Part shown: positions 25,801-40,203 of the stretch, piece after piece
How positions within the stretch are numbered: the first letter of the stretch is position 1
Layout: every line of letters starts with the position of its first letter
Assembly (NCBI GenBank): GCA_004123355.1
Contig: SCHM01000006.1
Coordinates: forward strand, 186,001 to 250,000
Source of the DNA: Amphirosellinia nigrospora
Lineage: Eukaryota; Ascomycota; Sordariomycetes; Xylariales; Xylariaceae
DNA length: 64,000 nt
Reading direction: 5' to 3'
Program-made: the position numbers and the translations under genes
The notes under the pieces: generated by a model
What the model was told of the DNA's origin: nothing
Seen by the model: the letters and a program-made list of their open reading frames with translations, nothing else
The model's database searches: none

Positions 25801-27221
25801 AAAAAATTCAAAATTATTATATTTACTAAAAAATATCGTTAAAAATATTAGCGGATTAATTAATATAATTTAAAAAGTAATATTTATAATTAATATATTA
25901 ATAATTATTTAAATAAGCAAAAAAGTCGACGTTAATATATTAATAAAAGCTTAGATTAATAATAAACTAAAGCTAAAATTTTTATTAAGTATTTTATAAA
26001 TAAAAATATATAAAGTTTTTATAAATATTTTTGCTTACTAATTAGTTATAGTTACGGCCGGAAATATAATAGTTTTTATTTTAATAAAAAATAAACTAAT
26101 TTAATATAACAAAAAGTTATAATAAATAGAAATATAATTATATATTTAAAAAAAATAAAACTAATATTTGTTTAATATATAAATTTATTATTTTAGATAA
26201 AAAACGGATGCTTAAAAGAGTATGTTTTTATAAAAATAATAAAAAGAATATTAGACGTTATATTTATTAATAAGACCCTAAAAGCTATATTATTTTATAA
26301 TAATACTAAAAAGCTATTAAAATTATAGCGAAACATATAAATTAAAATAATTAAAAACTTTTAAATTAATAATAAACGATATATTAACTAAAAAAATTAT
26401 ATTTATAATATATAGTATATTAAGGTAAAGATTTTAAACTAACCAACGAAATTATAAACGATATAATTTTATATTAAACTAATATATAATATATTTAATT
26501 GTTTAATAATAATTAAAACAATAACTAGAAATTAATAAATAGTAATTAAAAATTAAACTATAATATAAGCTTTAAAAGATTTAAAGATATACTATTTAAA
26601 ATAATAAAATATAGCATATATATATTATATAAAAACTTTAAATTTATTAAAGCTAAAATATATTTTTTAAAAAATATAACGTATAAATTAGTTGTAAGAT
26701 TATTAATTTTTTAAAAAACGAAAAAATAAAAATAGATTTAATATAAAAATAATAAAACTAAAAAATAAAAATAAAAGCATATAAACTAAGTTTAAAAAAA
26801 AATAAATGCTAAATAATATGTTTATATATATATTAAAAAGAAATTAAATTAAATACGAAAATTTATACTTTTTAGCTATTTTATATTTATTATATAAAAA
26901 ATAATAAATAATAAACGTAAAAAGTAAGTAATAATTAATTTAAAAGTATTTAATTTATTAGTTATATTAAACGTTTAGTTTATATTAATATAAGAAATAT
27001 TATAGTAAATATTTAAAATAAATTTATATTAACTATATTTAATATAATAGCTTTTTTTATTAGTTGTTAATATATTTTAAATATAAAAATAGAATAGTTA
27101 TTATATCGTTAAAAAGTTTAGAAATATTAAACGTTATATTAATAGGCTTTAAAAATAGCTTTACTTTTAGATAAAAGTTATAAATATTAAACTAAAAAAC
27201 TGCTAATTATTTTATAAAGTA

Positions 27222-27251
27222 TATATAAATAATATTATTATATTTAGCGAT
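27222..27251 (+). pseudogene. RIP-altered reverse transcriptase active-site block
   Basis: The plus frame reads YINNIIIFSD. Ty3/Gypsy reverse transcriptases have YxDD followed by a hydrophobic run and FSD at this place. Both catalytic Asp codons now read AAT (Asn), the G-to-A change RIP produces, so the enzyme would be dead even without the surrounding stops. Confidence 0.8.
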
Positions 27252-28619
27252 TTAAAAAAAAATATTTACTATATTTTAAAAAAGTACTAAAAAGATTCTA
27301 AGATATAGGTTTTATTTTATTATTTAAAATTATTTTATAAATATTTAGTTATTAATTTGCTCGGATTACAGGTTAACAGATTTAATATATATATTATAAA
27401 AAACTAAAAAAAGTTATTAAAAAAATAAAGTTTTTATAATATTAAAAACTAAAATATATATTAGTATAATTTATAGTTATATATAATATATTTTTAGTTT
27501 TAATAAAAAATTAAACTATTATAATTTTAAAAAACGATAATATTTAATAAAGTATATAAAATTAATAATATATTAAAAAATAATGTTAAAATAAAAAAAA
27601 AATAAATATTTTATTAAAAATTTATATTAATAGAACTAGAAACTTAAAGCTTTAATATTTTATAAAGCAACCTAATATAAAAAGTATATTTAACATATTA
27701 GGATTATTTATAATAAATGTTTTTTAAAAAATATATTATTTAAAAAAAGTTATAAGATTATAATTTTTTATTTAACTAATAAATAGAGCGAAAGGTTTAT
27801 TTTAATAAATAATATATAGTTAATTTTATTTTTAATAAAATATTAATTAAAAAAAAAATATATTAAACGATAAAATTAAAAGTTTATATTTAATATAAAT
27901 TTGTTAATAATTTTAGCTTTAATTATAATTATATTAAAAAAAAGTTATAGTTTTTATAAACTATAAAGCTATATATAAAATAGCTTAGCAAAAGAATATA
28001 ATAATAATAAATATTATAAAAATAAATTTTCGATTAATTAACATATTAGTATATTTTAATTAGTATTAATTAAATATTAAATATATATTAAAACGTATAA
28101 ACTTTATATTAAATGTTTTTTTTAGATTATTTATTATTAAAAATAAAAAAATATTAAAAAAGTTAATAATTAGTATAAATTTAAACTAAACGATATAGCG
28201 CGCTATTTTATTTATTTAATAAGCGTAGTTTAAATAAATAACGAATTTAAGAAAAAATTTATCGATAGTTATTTTAAAATAATAAATTAATAAAAATTAT
28301 AACCGCTTTTAAAAAACCTAAAAGCTATTAATTTAAACTAAATAATAATAAGTTATTATATTATATTTTATTTAAAGGTAAAAAAAAACTAGTTATTTTA
28401 AAAAGCTATATTAAAAACGTTTTAAAAATAGTATATAATTAAAAATATTATTTTAATATTAAATAAATATTATAAAAACTAGAAAATTTATTATTTAAAA
28501 TATAATTAAAAAAATTAAGAAATATTTCGAATATTGTTTATAATATATTAATAATAAGCAAAATAAAAGGAAAAAACTAGGTTTATTATAGCTTATAATA
28601 ACTGAGCTATTTTTTTTTA

Positions 28620-28990
28620 TATAATAACGATAGATTTTATAGTTAAATTATTAATAGTATTTATTAATAATATTTTATAAAAATTAAATAGCTTTAATTT
28701 TTACGATATTTTGCTAATTATTATATATAAATATAGCAAAAAATATTGTTTATATTAAATAATTCGAAATATATAATAAAATATTAGGTAATTATTATAG
28801 CTAAAGTATTTATAATAGTAACTAAGGTATTTTAAAAGTTATTATAATAAATAAAAATATTAAATTTATGTTTAAATTTTAAATAATATTATTTTTTAAA
28901 ATAGGCATATAGCTTAAATATTTAATAGTATATTATTTATAAACTAATAAATAATTAGAAAAAAAAAATTAAAATATTAAAATAATTATA
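28620..28990 (+). pseudogene. RIP-dead Ty3/Gypsy integrase core
   Basis: One block reads IDFIVKLL, about 30 residues later FYDILLIIIYKYSKK. These correspond to the integrase core's first Asp block and the following YDxILVIVDRxSK-type strand. About 100 codons on, VYYL*TNK*LEKKIKILK* matches the conserved block that ends with the catalytic Glu. Each stop stands at a Gln codon changed CAA to TAA. This fixes the element as Ty3/Gypsy transcribed on plus. Confidence 0.78.
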
Positions 28991-31900
28991 TAGTTTTATT
29001 ATTTTAATTCTAATATTTTTTAAATAGAAATTATTATATTATTATAGTATATATTTAATAATATAAAATAAAAAATATTAGGATAATTATTAAACGAAAT
29101 AGTTTTTGGATTTAAACTAGTTATATTATTGTTTATAATAAAAATTTTATAAATAATAATAAATTATAAAGCGGTAAAAAAATATATTAAAAAAAAATAA
29201 AAATAGTTATTAATTTTATAGTAGTTAAAATAAACTAAAGTATAAATAAAACGTATATTTTTATTAAATATAATATAAAAGATAAAGTATATTTTAAATT
29301 ATATAAAAGATATTATTATTAAATAAACTGCTAAAGAAATAGTTATAATAAAAAGTTGGATTTTTAATTATTATAAAAAAATAGGAGATTTAGTATATAA
29401 ACTTAATTTTTTAAAATATTAGAAAATTTATTATATAATATTTATTGCTTAACTATATTCTGGACTTAAAACTAGAAATTTATATAATAAACGATAACCA
29501 GAACTTAGCTAAATATATATAAATAGTAATAATAATAATAGTAATTTTATAAAATTAAGAAACTATTTAACCGCCGAATAAATAAATAAAACGGACGATT
29601 AATATTAAAATATTTAATTAAATAAAAGGATTATATATTAATTTATAATTAATAGTATTTATAAAATGTTTTAATATAAAACGTAAAAAAAATAGTTTAT
29701 AAATATAATAAACGTAATAAAATAACTAAGATCAAGTTTAAAGCTAAGTTTAAAAATATTAACTAGAATATTAATATAATAAATAACGAAATAGCAGCCG
29801 ATTAAAAAAAGTTAACGTTATTTTTCGAATAAATATTTAAATATAGCTAAAAAAGTTAAAATAAATAACTAAATAGCTAGCTATATATATAAAAAAGTAG
29901 TTAATATTTTAATAAGGTATTATAGCTTAAAAAAACATATTTATTTTATATAGGGCGGTTGTATATATTAGCAAAAAAAAAAAATAAGTATAACTATTAA
30001 AACTAATATAATTATTTTTAATAATATAACTATTATTTAAATTAAAATTTACTAATTATATTATTAATATATATTTATAATATTATACTGTTTTAATATT
30101 AATAAATTTTATTTTTTAGCGGCATTAGTTTTTAGTAACGTTATTTATATAGTTTTTAGTATAGTATATATTTTTTAATAAACTGCGGATTTTAGCTACG
30201 CTATAATTACGATTAAAAATATATATTTAAAATATTATATATTTTAAAATTATATATTTAATATATTATAAATTTAAATTATATATTTAATAGTTTTTTT
30301 AATTTTTATAGATTTTAGTTTAATTAATAATTAAATAATATAGTTATTAATACGCGTAATATTTAGCGCGAAATAAAATTTAATAGTTTATATAATATTA
30401 TAAGAACGGATAAAGCTAGAAATAAGTTTAACTATTAGCTATTTTTAAATAATAATTTTCTGTTTTTTATTTTAAGGGATATAATAAATTTAATTAAAGA
30501 ATAAAATAAGGCATAAATTATAAGATTATATAATAGAATAGATTATAAATAAATTAATATATTATTTTTATTAAAAACTTTAAAAAATTACGTTAGTTAT
30601 ATTAATTAAATAAACTAAAAAAAAATAAAAGATTTTTTAGCAATATTTTAAAATTTAAAAAATATTAAAAAGCAGTTTTAATAATAGTTATACTATAATT
30701 ATAAACGAACTTATAAATATTAATATAATAGTTTGTTAAAGCGTAACTTATAAATAAACTATTTAATTATAAGCTATAAATAAACGCTAGATATTAGTTT
30801 AATATATTATGCGCGAAAGGTTATTTTTAGGATAATAAAATAAAATAAATATTTATATCGAAAAAATTAATATAAAATTTTAGGAAACGTTATATATTAT
30901 TGGTAATATTGCTAATAAATATAGGATTATAGCTAGCAAATTTAAAAATAAGCTGCGCGTTATAAGATATAAATAGATTTTTGCTAATTTAATAATATAT
31001 ATTATTTAAGCTACTAAGAAGCTTATGCCCGTTAATATAATATAATATTAAAAAAATCCGACTAATAATATATATTATTATAAAGCTATTAATTATTTTA
31101 GTATTATTAATTATAGCTATAGTACTATTATGTTTTATAAAGTATTAATTATTTAATAAAAATTATTAGATTTTTTTGAGCTATTTAGTATATCCAGTTG
31201 GCAAAAAAGCTAATTTATATAAATTTTATATAATATTATAATATTTAGTATAAGTAATTTAGAAAGTATATTATTTGGACCGATTTTAGTACGATTAATA
31301 ACGGACCGATCGATTATATATATAAAAATATTATTATTATAAATATAATAAATATTATAAAAAGGTTATTATTTATAAAGCTAAATAAATTAATAGTTTA
31401 TAATTTATTATTAATAAATATTATATTGTTCGTTAAGGCAAACTAAACGGTAGTTAATATGTTAACCTAGATGCGCGCGCGATATTTAAAAAATATAATT
31501 ATATTATTGCTAATAGGAGTTAACTAGCTACGTTTTATTAAGCTAGTTAATATATAAACCGCTATAGATTAAAATATATAATAAATATCCGTATATTTAA
31601 TAATATCTAATAAATATATATTAGAGTAAATAAATGCGGCTATATTTATAGCGTTTTACGATATAATAAATAATAGACTAATAAAAGCTAAAATCTGCGA
31701 AATTTTTTTAAAATATAATAAAATACGCCAGTTTATAAAATATAATATTAATAAAAACGGTTAAAAAATTATAAATAAATATATTTTTTTAATATAAAAT
31801 GTATTTAAATTTGAACGTAAAACTAGATAAATTATCCGATAGTAAATATAACTATATAAATATTAATAAAAAGTTATTTAAGCTTTAAATAATTAAACAG

Positions 31901-32561
31901 TTTTATTTATAGCTAAATTAAATAATATCGAATAATATATATTCTTTATAGCAAATAAGTTAATATTTTAATTATTATTAAAAACGAATTATTAACGTTG
32001 GCTATATTTACTAAACAAACAATAGTTATTTAACTAATTATAACTACCTAATTAATTATAACTACCTAACTAATTATAGCTAATATATTAATAAATAATT
32101 TATTAATAATAATTTATAAAAGCGGTAGAATATATAGTTAAAATAAATATCTATATATTAATAGGCTGCTTAAATATGCCCAATTATTAATTGTTTATTT
32201 TATTAAAAATATTCTAGCTATAAATATAAAAAGCGTTATTTAATTAACCAGAACTTATTAATTAAAGCTATTTATTTTGTAATAAAATAAGCAGAATTAT
32301 TAGCCGATAAAGCTTTAAAATTAAAAATATTTAAAATTTATTAAACGTATATATAATAATATTTAATCATTAGCCGATAGCTTTAAAGCCAAGAATATTT
32401 AAAATTTTATTAAATATATATATAATTACACAAGAACTTTTTTTATTTAGCAAAATATATTTTTTAAAACTATTATTTTTAAAACTATTGTTTTTTTATG
32501 TTAATTAAATATATAGGATAAAAAACGGGGACGTTTTTTAATTTTTTCGGGAAGGGCAAAA

Positions 32562-32716
32562 TATTATAACAGCTAATAGCCAGCGGAAAATAAAAATAGC
32601 TAATAGCCAGTAAGCGGCTAGCAAGTAGCTAAATAGTTAATAACTAGCAATAGTTAATATAATAAAAAGGACAAGCTTTTTATAACTTATATTTTAATCG
32701 TTTGGATCGAATAATA
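32562..32716 (+). repeat. 3' LTR of the Gypsy element
   Basis: A 155 bp copy of 22714-22869, ending CGAATAATA just before the duplicated TTAAT. It lies directly after a purine-rich tract. Confidence 0.85.
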
Positions 32717-32721
32717 TTAAT

Positions 32722-33100
32722 TTAATTATAAAAAAAATAAATATATTAAAATATTAAATTATATTATTTTAATTTAAAATAGCTAAACTTTAAAAAATAA
32801 ATTATAAACTAAACTAATATTATTATATAAAAAACAAATAAATATAAGTTAAAAAAGTATTTATATATAAAAAAAATAAAATTAAAAATTAAAAAGCTAT
32901 TAAAAGCTAAATAAATAATAAAGTACGGTTAAATAATTATTATACGAAAAAAATATTATAAGTAAACAGTACTATAAAATTTATAGTAAGCTTGGATATA
33001 ATACGCGTATATATTAAAACAAAGTAAAAATATTTAACGAAAACAATTCCGATTAAATTTAATTAATTTTTTATATTATAGTTAAATTATTTTAATTGTT
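32722..33100 (+). pseudogene. 3' part of the pogo transposase, after the Gypsy insertion
   Basis: A-rich, RIP-mutated sequence between the Gypsy target duplication and the right inverted repeat of the pogo element. By position it must hold the end of the transposase gene. The Lys-rich reading is typical of the C-terminal coiled region of this family but is too mutated for a residue-level match. Confidence 0.5.
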
Positions 33101-33185
33101 TAATAAAAGTATAAAATATTAAGCAAGATGCTTATATAAGCAAAATATTTATATATTACGTTAATAGTTTTATATATATATTATT

Positions 33186-33467
33186 TGTTAGGTAGCTAGG
33201 GGTATAATATTGTACGTAATAATAGGTAAGATAAATATTAATATTATATTGATCTATTTTTTTTAATTATTCGTACGAAGGCTAGGTTTTTATGCAGAGA
33301 ATTTTTTGTATAAAAAAAATTTTGCTATAATATACTGTACAACTAAATCGGGCAAATATATTAGCTTAACTTTATTATACGAATAGCTAATATTATAATT
33401 AATAATTAGTTATTATATAGTTAATATTATATATTAATTTTATATATAAATAATAATATATATAATA
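33186..33467. repeat. Left LTR of the 7.3 kb element
   Basis: Begins TGTTAGGTAGCTAGGGG, keeping G residues that are A in the right copy. Its inner end is fully AT. About 282 bp. Confidence 0.83.
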
Positions 33468-36400
33468 TTAGTTTTTTTTTTTTAGTTATAGCGTATTTTT
33501 GTACGATTGCTTTTTTAATATAAAAAATCTAAACGTAAAAAAAATATTAAATATATCGTATAGCAAATACGTAAATAAAAAAGCGCCCGATAATATATTA
33601 AATTGTTATTTTTTTAAAGTGCTTAGTATTTATATAACTAATATAAAAAAAAAGTTAATAAATATAAATAAAAAAGCTAACTTATATATAATTATTATAT
33701 ATAATTTTTTTGTTTAATTTATTTAAATATTTTAAAAGATTAAATAATATATTGCTTTTATGTTTGCTACTATTATACGTAGGTTAGGTTATTTTTATAC
33801 TGTTTTTTTATTTTTTTTTATTTTTTTTTTTTTTACGCGCGTATATTTATACTTATATATATATATATATACGTATATATATATATTTATACGTATGTTT
33901 TAACTAATTTTGCAAATTTATATAGTATTAAATCTAACGATTATTATATAATAAACGTAGCATTAATAATAATATTAGCAATACTAGTAATATTAATAAT
34001 ATTAGCAATATTAATAGTAGTATTATTATTATTATTATTATATTATTATTATATATAAAACTTTTTAAGTTTTTTAAATATTATATTAATAAATAATTAA
34101 AGTAAAATTGCTATCGTTATTAGTAATAGCTGCTGTTAAACCTATTAACTTTGTTAGGTTTTTTTGCTTACGTTTTACGCTTTTTGTTTTAGTAGTATTA
34201 TATAGTTTTAAAACTTCGTACGCTTAAAAAATAACGGCGCTATAAAAGTTTATAGCTTTTTTATTAAAAATCGGGCTTATAAAGCTTTTATACTAGCGTT
34301 ATATATAAATATATATATATTTTTATTTGCTTATTTTATACGAATAATTTTTAATATATGTTTTAATTAATTTGTTTTATTATATAATAAAATAAAAAAA
34401 ATACGATTGTTTTTGCTTTTTTATATAATATTATTTTTTAAATATTATCGATTATTATTTTTGCCGATATATAAGCGAAGTTATACGTTAAAAAAAATAT
34501 TTCCGTGCAATTTTTATTTAAAATTATAACTAAATTATTATTTTATGCTAAACGGTCCGCGCAATAGTTATATTAATTATTAAAATATTTTATTTAATTA
34601 ATATTATATAATGTTAAGTTTTTAAAGTAGCGCTTATAGCGCTTATATATAATAATTATATAGTGTTTATTATTTTTATTATATATAGTTTAAGTTTAAA
34701 AGAAAAAAAAAGAAAAAAAAATAAAAATTAGTTATACGTATATTTTTTAAAGTAAAATTTTAGTTATTATTTTTACTATAATTTTCTAACTTTTTTATTT
34801 TTATATAATGTTTATTTTAAATGCTTATATATAATATATTATTTTTATATATGCCCGGCTATTATTTATTATATAAATATATTTTTTATAGTTTTTTAAT
34901 AAATGTTTTAATTTATATAAATAGCTTATTTATAAAAACTAGAGTTTTTAGTGGTTTAGTTTAACGTATATTTAATAAATATATTAACTAGGTTATTTTT
35001 ATTATTAATTTATTATATTTAAAAAAAATTTTTTTTTTATATAATTTTTAAAAAATATAATATTTATTATTAATTTTTTTTAAGTTTTTTAGTTTAATTA
35101 AGCAATTATATAACGATTTAAAATTTAAATATAAAATAGTTAATATTAAAAATAAATTAAATGTTTTTATAATTTTTTAAAATATTATATAAAAAGTAAT
35201 AATATTATTAAAACTGCTAATTATATTATATAATTCGTTAGTTAAAATTTTACGTAATTTTTTTATATTTATTTAAATTTTAATATATAATATTATTTTC
35301 GATTTTAAAATTTAAATTTATTATATTTTTTATATAAGCTTTAATTATAAATATAATAATAAATTTAAATTATAAAGTTATATTTATATTATTTACGAAT
35401 AATTTTTTATAAAAATAAAAAGTTTTATATAATAAAAATCGAAAAAAATAAACATAAGTTTTTTTAATAAGTTATTTTTTTATTATTTAATTTATTTATT
35501 TAATATTTTAATATTATATAATTATAGCTTAATAACTTAAGCTATAATAGCGAAATTATATTAATTTTAAATTAATATATATTAATATATATTTTTTTAG
35601 TTCGTTAAAAAATATAAGCTTAAGCGAATTTTTTATATAAAAGTTAATTTTAGCTAAATTTTTAGTTTAGCTTTTTTAGGTTATTATAATATTTTATTTA
35701 TATAAAAAATTTTTTGCTATTAAACTTGAATAAATATTTAAAAAATAAAGTTTTTTTAAGTTTTATATAAAATTTTATTTATTTAAGTTTTTCTTTTTTA
35801 CGCGATAAAAAATCTAGCGTAATAAAGCTTAGTATATATTATTATTTATATTTTAATTATTTTAAAAATATTTAAACTATTATATATAACTAATAAATAT
35901 AATTATATATAAATATTTATATTTTAATTTTTTTAATAATATTAATAATATATTTTAAACTAATATAGTTTAAATTTAGCTAAGATATAAAAGTTATATA
36001 ATATATAAAATAGTTTTTAAAAAGTATTTTTTTTTTAGTTTTAAAAGTAAATAAGTATAAATATTATATAATAGTTTATTTTTTAATTAAATATAAGTTT
36101 AAATAATATTTTTAAATTATATAAAGTTTTAAAATTTATATAAAAATAAAGCTAAATATTAAAATTAACTATTAGTTTATTTATTAAATTATTAGCGATT
36201 AAATTAAAACGGTGCTTTTTTTAATATTATTATTTTTATATAATAATTTAAATTTTTATATAGTTTTATAGTTTTTTTTTAACTTTTTATACGAAATAAA
36301 ACTTAAAAATATATTTTTTCCCGTAAATATTTAAATTATATATAATAAATTTAAAAACGCTTTATAATAAGTTTATTAATTTTTATTATGTTTAATTTTT

Positions 36401-39400
36401 TAAACAGTTTGCTAAAAATTATAATAATTTTATTTATATATTTAGTTTAATTTAAAAGCTTGTTTTTTTTTTTTATTAAAAAAGTTTATAATATTTAAAT
36501 ATTATATAATAAATATATTTAAATATTATATAATAATAAAGCTAAGTTTTTTTTTTTTAGCTAATTATATTTTTTTTAATAATTATTAGCTATATAAATC
36601 GTATATTATTTTAGTTTTAATTATTTGTTTAAATATTTTTATATAATAATATATTTAATTTATATATATTAAAAACGTATTAATTTATTAATCGAAGCTA
36701 TAATTATGTTTAATTTTTCGATTATTTTAATTTTGTACGGTTTTTTTATTTTATTTTTTTTTTTATATTAAAATTCGTTCGAAAAAAAAATATAAATATT
36801 ATATAAAAATAGTTTATTTTATTTATTAATTGCGCGATTAATTTTAATTTTATATATTTTTATATAATATTTTTATTATTTTAAATAATTATTATTTTTA
36901 TATAATAAAAAAAATAAAAAAGATTTTTTATTAATATAAAAATAAGCTTTAAAAATAAAAAAATTAATATAAAACTATTAAGTTTAAATATTATTTAATA
37001 TTTTTATTATTATTATAAAATTAATTTATTATTATATATATATCGATTTTTTTTAAAAAATATTATATACGTTTAAATAGCTTATATATTTTTTTATTTT
37101 ATTTATTTTAATATATTTTAATAAATTTTATATATTATATATTAATTATTTTATATATTTTTTAAATTTATCCGATAAAAAATTTATTTTAAAATTATAT
37201 ATAATATTATTAAAAATTTAATAAATATTAATTTAATATTTATATAATATTTTATATATTTTATATAAATATTAATTTTAAAAAAATTACTATTTAAAAT
37301 AATATAATAATATTAATAATATATAATACGTTTTAATTGTTTATTTATATAATATTTATAATTATTTTATAATTAAATTTATATTATTTTTAATTATAAA
37401 TTTAAATTGTTATAAAGTTTTATTATACGTTTAATAATAATAATAAAATTTTTAGATTTTTTTAAAATAAATTGTTCGATTTTATATTTTATATAAAATA
37501 TATTTTATATAATTTTTTATATAAAATATTTAAACTATTTATATAAACAATATAATTTAGTTTTTATAAAATAGCTAGTTATTTTATATAAGCTAATATT
37601 AAAAAATAGTTTTATTTATAATAAAAATATTATTTTTATTTTTTCGTATAATAATATTTTTTATATTATTAAAATATTTTTAAAATATTTATTTTTTAAA
37701 AAAAATAAAAATAAAATAAAAATATTTAAAATATAAAATATTATATAGTTAATTTATATTAATTTTTATTATATTAATTAAATTATTATATAATTTTTAT
37801 TAAATTTATTTTATTATTTTAAAAGTTTAAATAATTTTAGCTTTTAGTTTTTTTATACGTAAGCTTTTATTTATAGTTTTTTTATAATAAAAAATTTTAA
37901 AGCTTTTATATTTTAAATAATATTTTAATATTTTATATAATATTAATTATTAAATATAAATAAATTAAATAATTAGTTTATAATTATTAACTAAATATTT
38001 TTTTTATTATTAATATATAAATATATTATTTATAATATATTATATAACGTTTTTATTTATATATTTAAATTTTTTTTTTTTTTTATTATATATATTTAAA
38101 TAGCTTTTATATTTAATTAAATAAATTAAAAATTTTTAAAAGTTAGTTTATTTTCGAATATTATTTTATATATATTAAAATATTAATTTTTTACGCGAAA
38201 TTTTTTTAAAAAAATTAATTAATTAGTATTTTTTTTTTAGCAAATAAATATTTTTTATTTATATATAAGTTTTTTAAAAAATAATTATTTATATAATTTT
38301 AGCTAATATATTATTTTTAAAAATTTTTAAAATATTATATAATATTTTTATATTATAAAATAATAATTAATTTAATTATATTATTAATTTATATAGTAAA
38401 AATTTTTTATTTTATATAAAATATTAAATTATTAGGTTTTTTTTAACCTAAAAATATAAATAAAAGTTTAAAAAAAATTTTTATATATAAATTTTAAAAA
38501 ATAAATATTATTTCGAATTTTAAAATATTTTTATATATATATATAATAGTTATATTTAAATAAATTTTTTTAAATATTTTGCTTTAAATATTTTTTAAGC
38601 TTTAAATAGCTTATTAATTATAATTTTTAATATTTTATATAAAAATAGGTTTTTTTTTATTTATATATTTATATAAAAATAATATTAATTTAAGTTTAAT
38701 ATTAATTATAATTATAATTATATTAAAATATAATATTATAATATTATATTTTTTTATATATAATTAAAGTTAATATAATATATATAATAATTTTTTATAT
38801 TAGTTAATATTATAAAAATATAATATAAAACTAATTTTTTATAATTTTAAGCTTTTAATAATAATTAACGAATTATTATATTTTATTATAAAATAAATTA
38901 TATAGCTTTTTAAAATAATTTTTTTTTTTTACTAAGTTTTTAAAAAAATCTAATATTTCGTAAATAAAATAGCTTTATTTTAAATATTATATATAAAAAA
39001 ATTTAAATTTTAAATAAAAATATTTTATATTTAATATTATATAATAAATAAATTATTTTAAAGTTTAAAAAAAATTTTAAAAAACTAAATATTTTATTAT
39101 ATTAAAAATATAATATATTTTTTATTATAAAAATAAATTATTAATTAAAATAAATAATAAATAACGTTTAATAGTTATAAAAAGTTTTTAAAACTTTATT
39201 TTTAATATTTTATTTTTATATAATATTTTATTATTTAAATTAAAAAGCTAGCTTTTATTATATATGTAGTTATTTTACGGCTATTTTTTTATTTATTTTT
39301 TTTTTTTTTTTTTATTTTTTTTTTGTTTAAAAAAAAAAATCGTAAAATTATTTTATTATATAAAAAAACTTTGCTAATTTAAAATTATTAATTTAACGTA

Positions 39401-40203
39401 AAAAATAAATATTATTTAAAATATTATATAAAAATTTAAAATTTATACGCTAAAATATATTTATTTTTTATAAATTATATAATATAATTTTTTTTAACTA
39501 TTTTATAAGTTTTTAATTTAAAACGTTTTTTATATAAAAAACGTTATAAATTTTTTTAATAATTTAAATATAATTTTATTAAATATTTTAAGTTTTATTG
39601 CTTTAAAGTTTTTTATTAATATTTTTTAAAAATTTTTAAATATATAAAATATAATTATATTTTATATATAAATATACTATTTATACGTTAATTTATTTTA
39701 TAATAGTTATTTTAAAGTTTTAAAATATTTTCGTATATATAAAATTAATAATTTTTATATAAAACTTAAAAATATACTAATTTTTTAAGCGATTTTTTCG
39801 GTTATACTATTATATAAAATATTAGCTAAAAAATAAAAAACTATTTTAGCTATTTTTTCGAAAATATAGCGTTTTTATATATTTAATTATATTAACTATT
39901 ATATAATTAATTATTATTTTTTATTATATTCGAAAATATTATAAATAAAAAAATTATTAAATTATATTACGAACTTTTATATAATTTATATAATAATAAT
40001 TAAAAAATAATATAATTATATATTATTAATTAAACTTTTATATAAATATAATACTAAAATATATTAAAATAATTAATTTTTTTTTTTATTAATATAGCAT
40101 TAAAAAACTAAATATATATATAAAAAACGTAGCTTATATAATTAAGTTTAAATTTTATTTTTATTTTATTAATTTATATTTTTTAGCTAAAAATACTAAT
40201 TAA

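Larger units (their letters stand above)
22714..32716 (+). mobile_element. Ty3/Gypsy LTR retrotransposon, 10.0 kb, RIP-saturated
   Basis: Direct terminal repeats at 22714-22869 and 32562-32716 are about 85% identical, nearly all differences being C/T or G/A. They are flanked by a 5 bp duplication TTAAT (22709-22713, 32717-32721). A purine-rich tract (GGGAAGGGCAAAA) ends just before the 3' LTR, and a sequence compatible with a decayed initiator-Met tRNA primer site follows the 5' LTR. Reverse transcriptase is recognisable by YINNIIIFSD at 27222-27251 (family YxDD, Asp to Asn). Integrase follows at about 28620-28990. RT before integrase places it in Ty3/Gypsy. At 10 kb it is long; about 3.5 kb after the integrase is unexplained. 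Confidence 0.88.
20890..33161 (+). mobile_element. Pogo/Fot1-type (Tc1-mariner) DNA transposon, RIP-decayed, carrying three insertions
   Basis: The terminal inverted repeats are ACGTAACATA interrupted by a MITE and resuming TAAGTATTTTGCTTAC at 21117 on the left, and the RIP-mutated complement ending at 33161 on the right. They match over about 43 bp apart from C/T and G/A changes. The TA duplication is at 20888-20889 and 33162-33163, and the flanks match the uninterrupted opposite arm of the palindrome. Without the inserts the element is about 1.9 kb. The transposase reads from about 21290 on plus, full of stops, but with blocks IVRYIFNLNIRKFPFKLS (21397-21450), IYNFDEIKFIIS (21672-21707) and FLILNGYKNYY (about 22010). 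These correspond to the CENP-B-type helix-turn-helix and the first two acidic DDE motifs of pogo transposases. The 3' end of the gene lies at 32722-33100. Confidence 0.88.

Noticed and set aside
33499-33717. 72-codon ORF in the RIP block
   Set aside because: It lies in the 7.3 kb LTR element directly after its left LTR, in low-complexity AT-rich sequence (Asn, Lys, Ile, Tyr); a chance frame.
33840-34070. (TA)n and (ATT)n runs, considered as a CRISPR-like or centromeric array
   Set aside because: Simple-sequence runs inside a RIP-saturated LTR element; no regular spacer structure, and CRISPR is not expected in a fungal nuclear genome.
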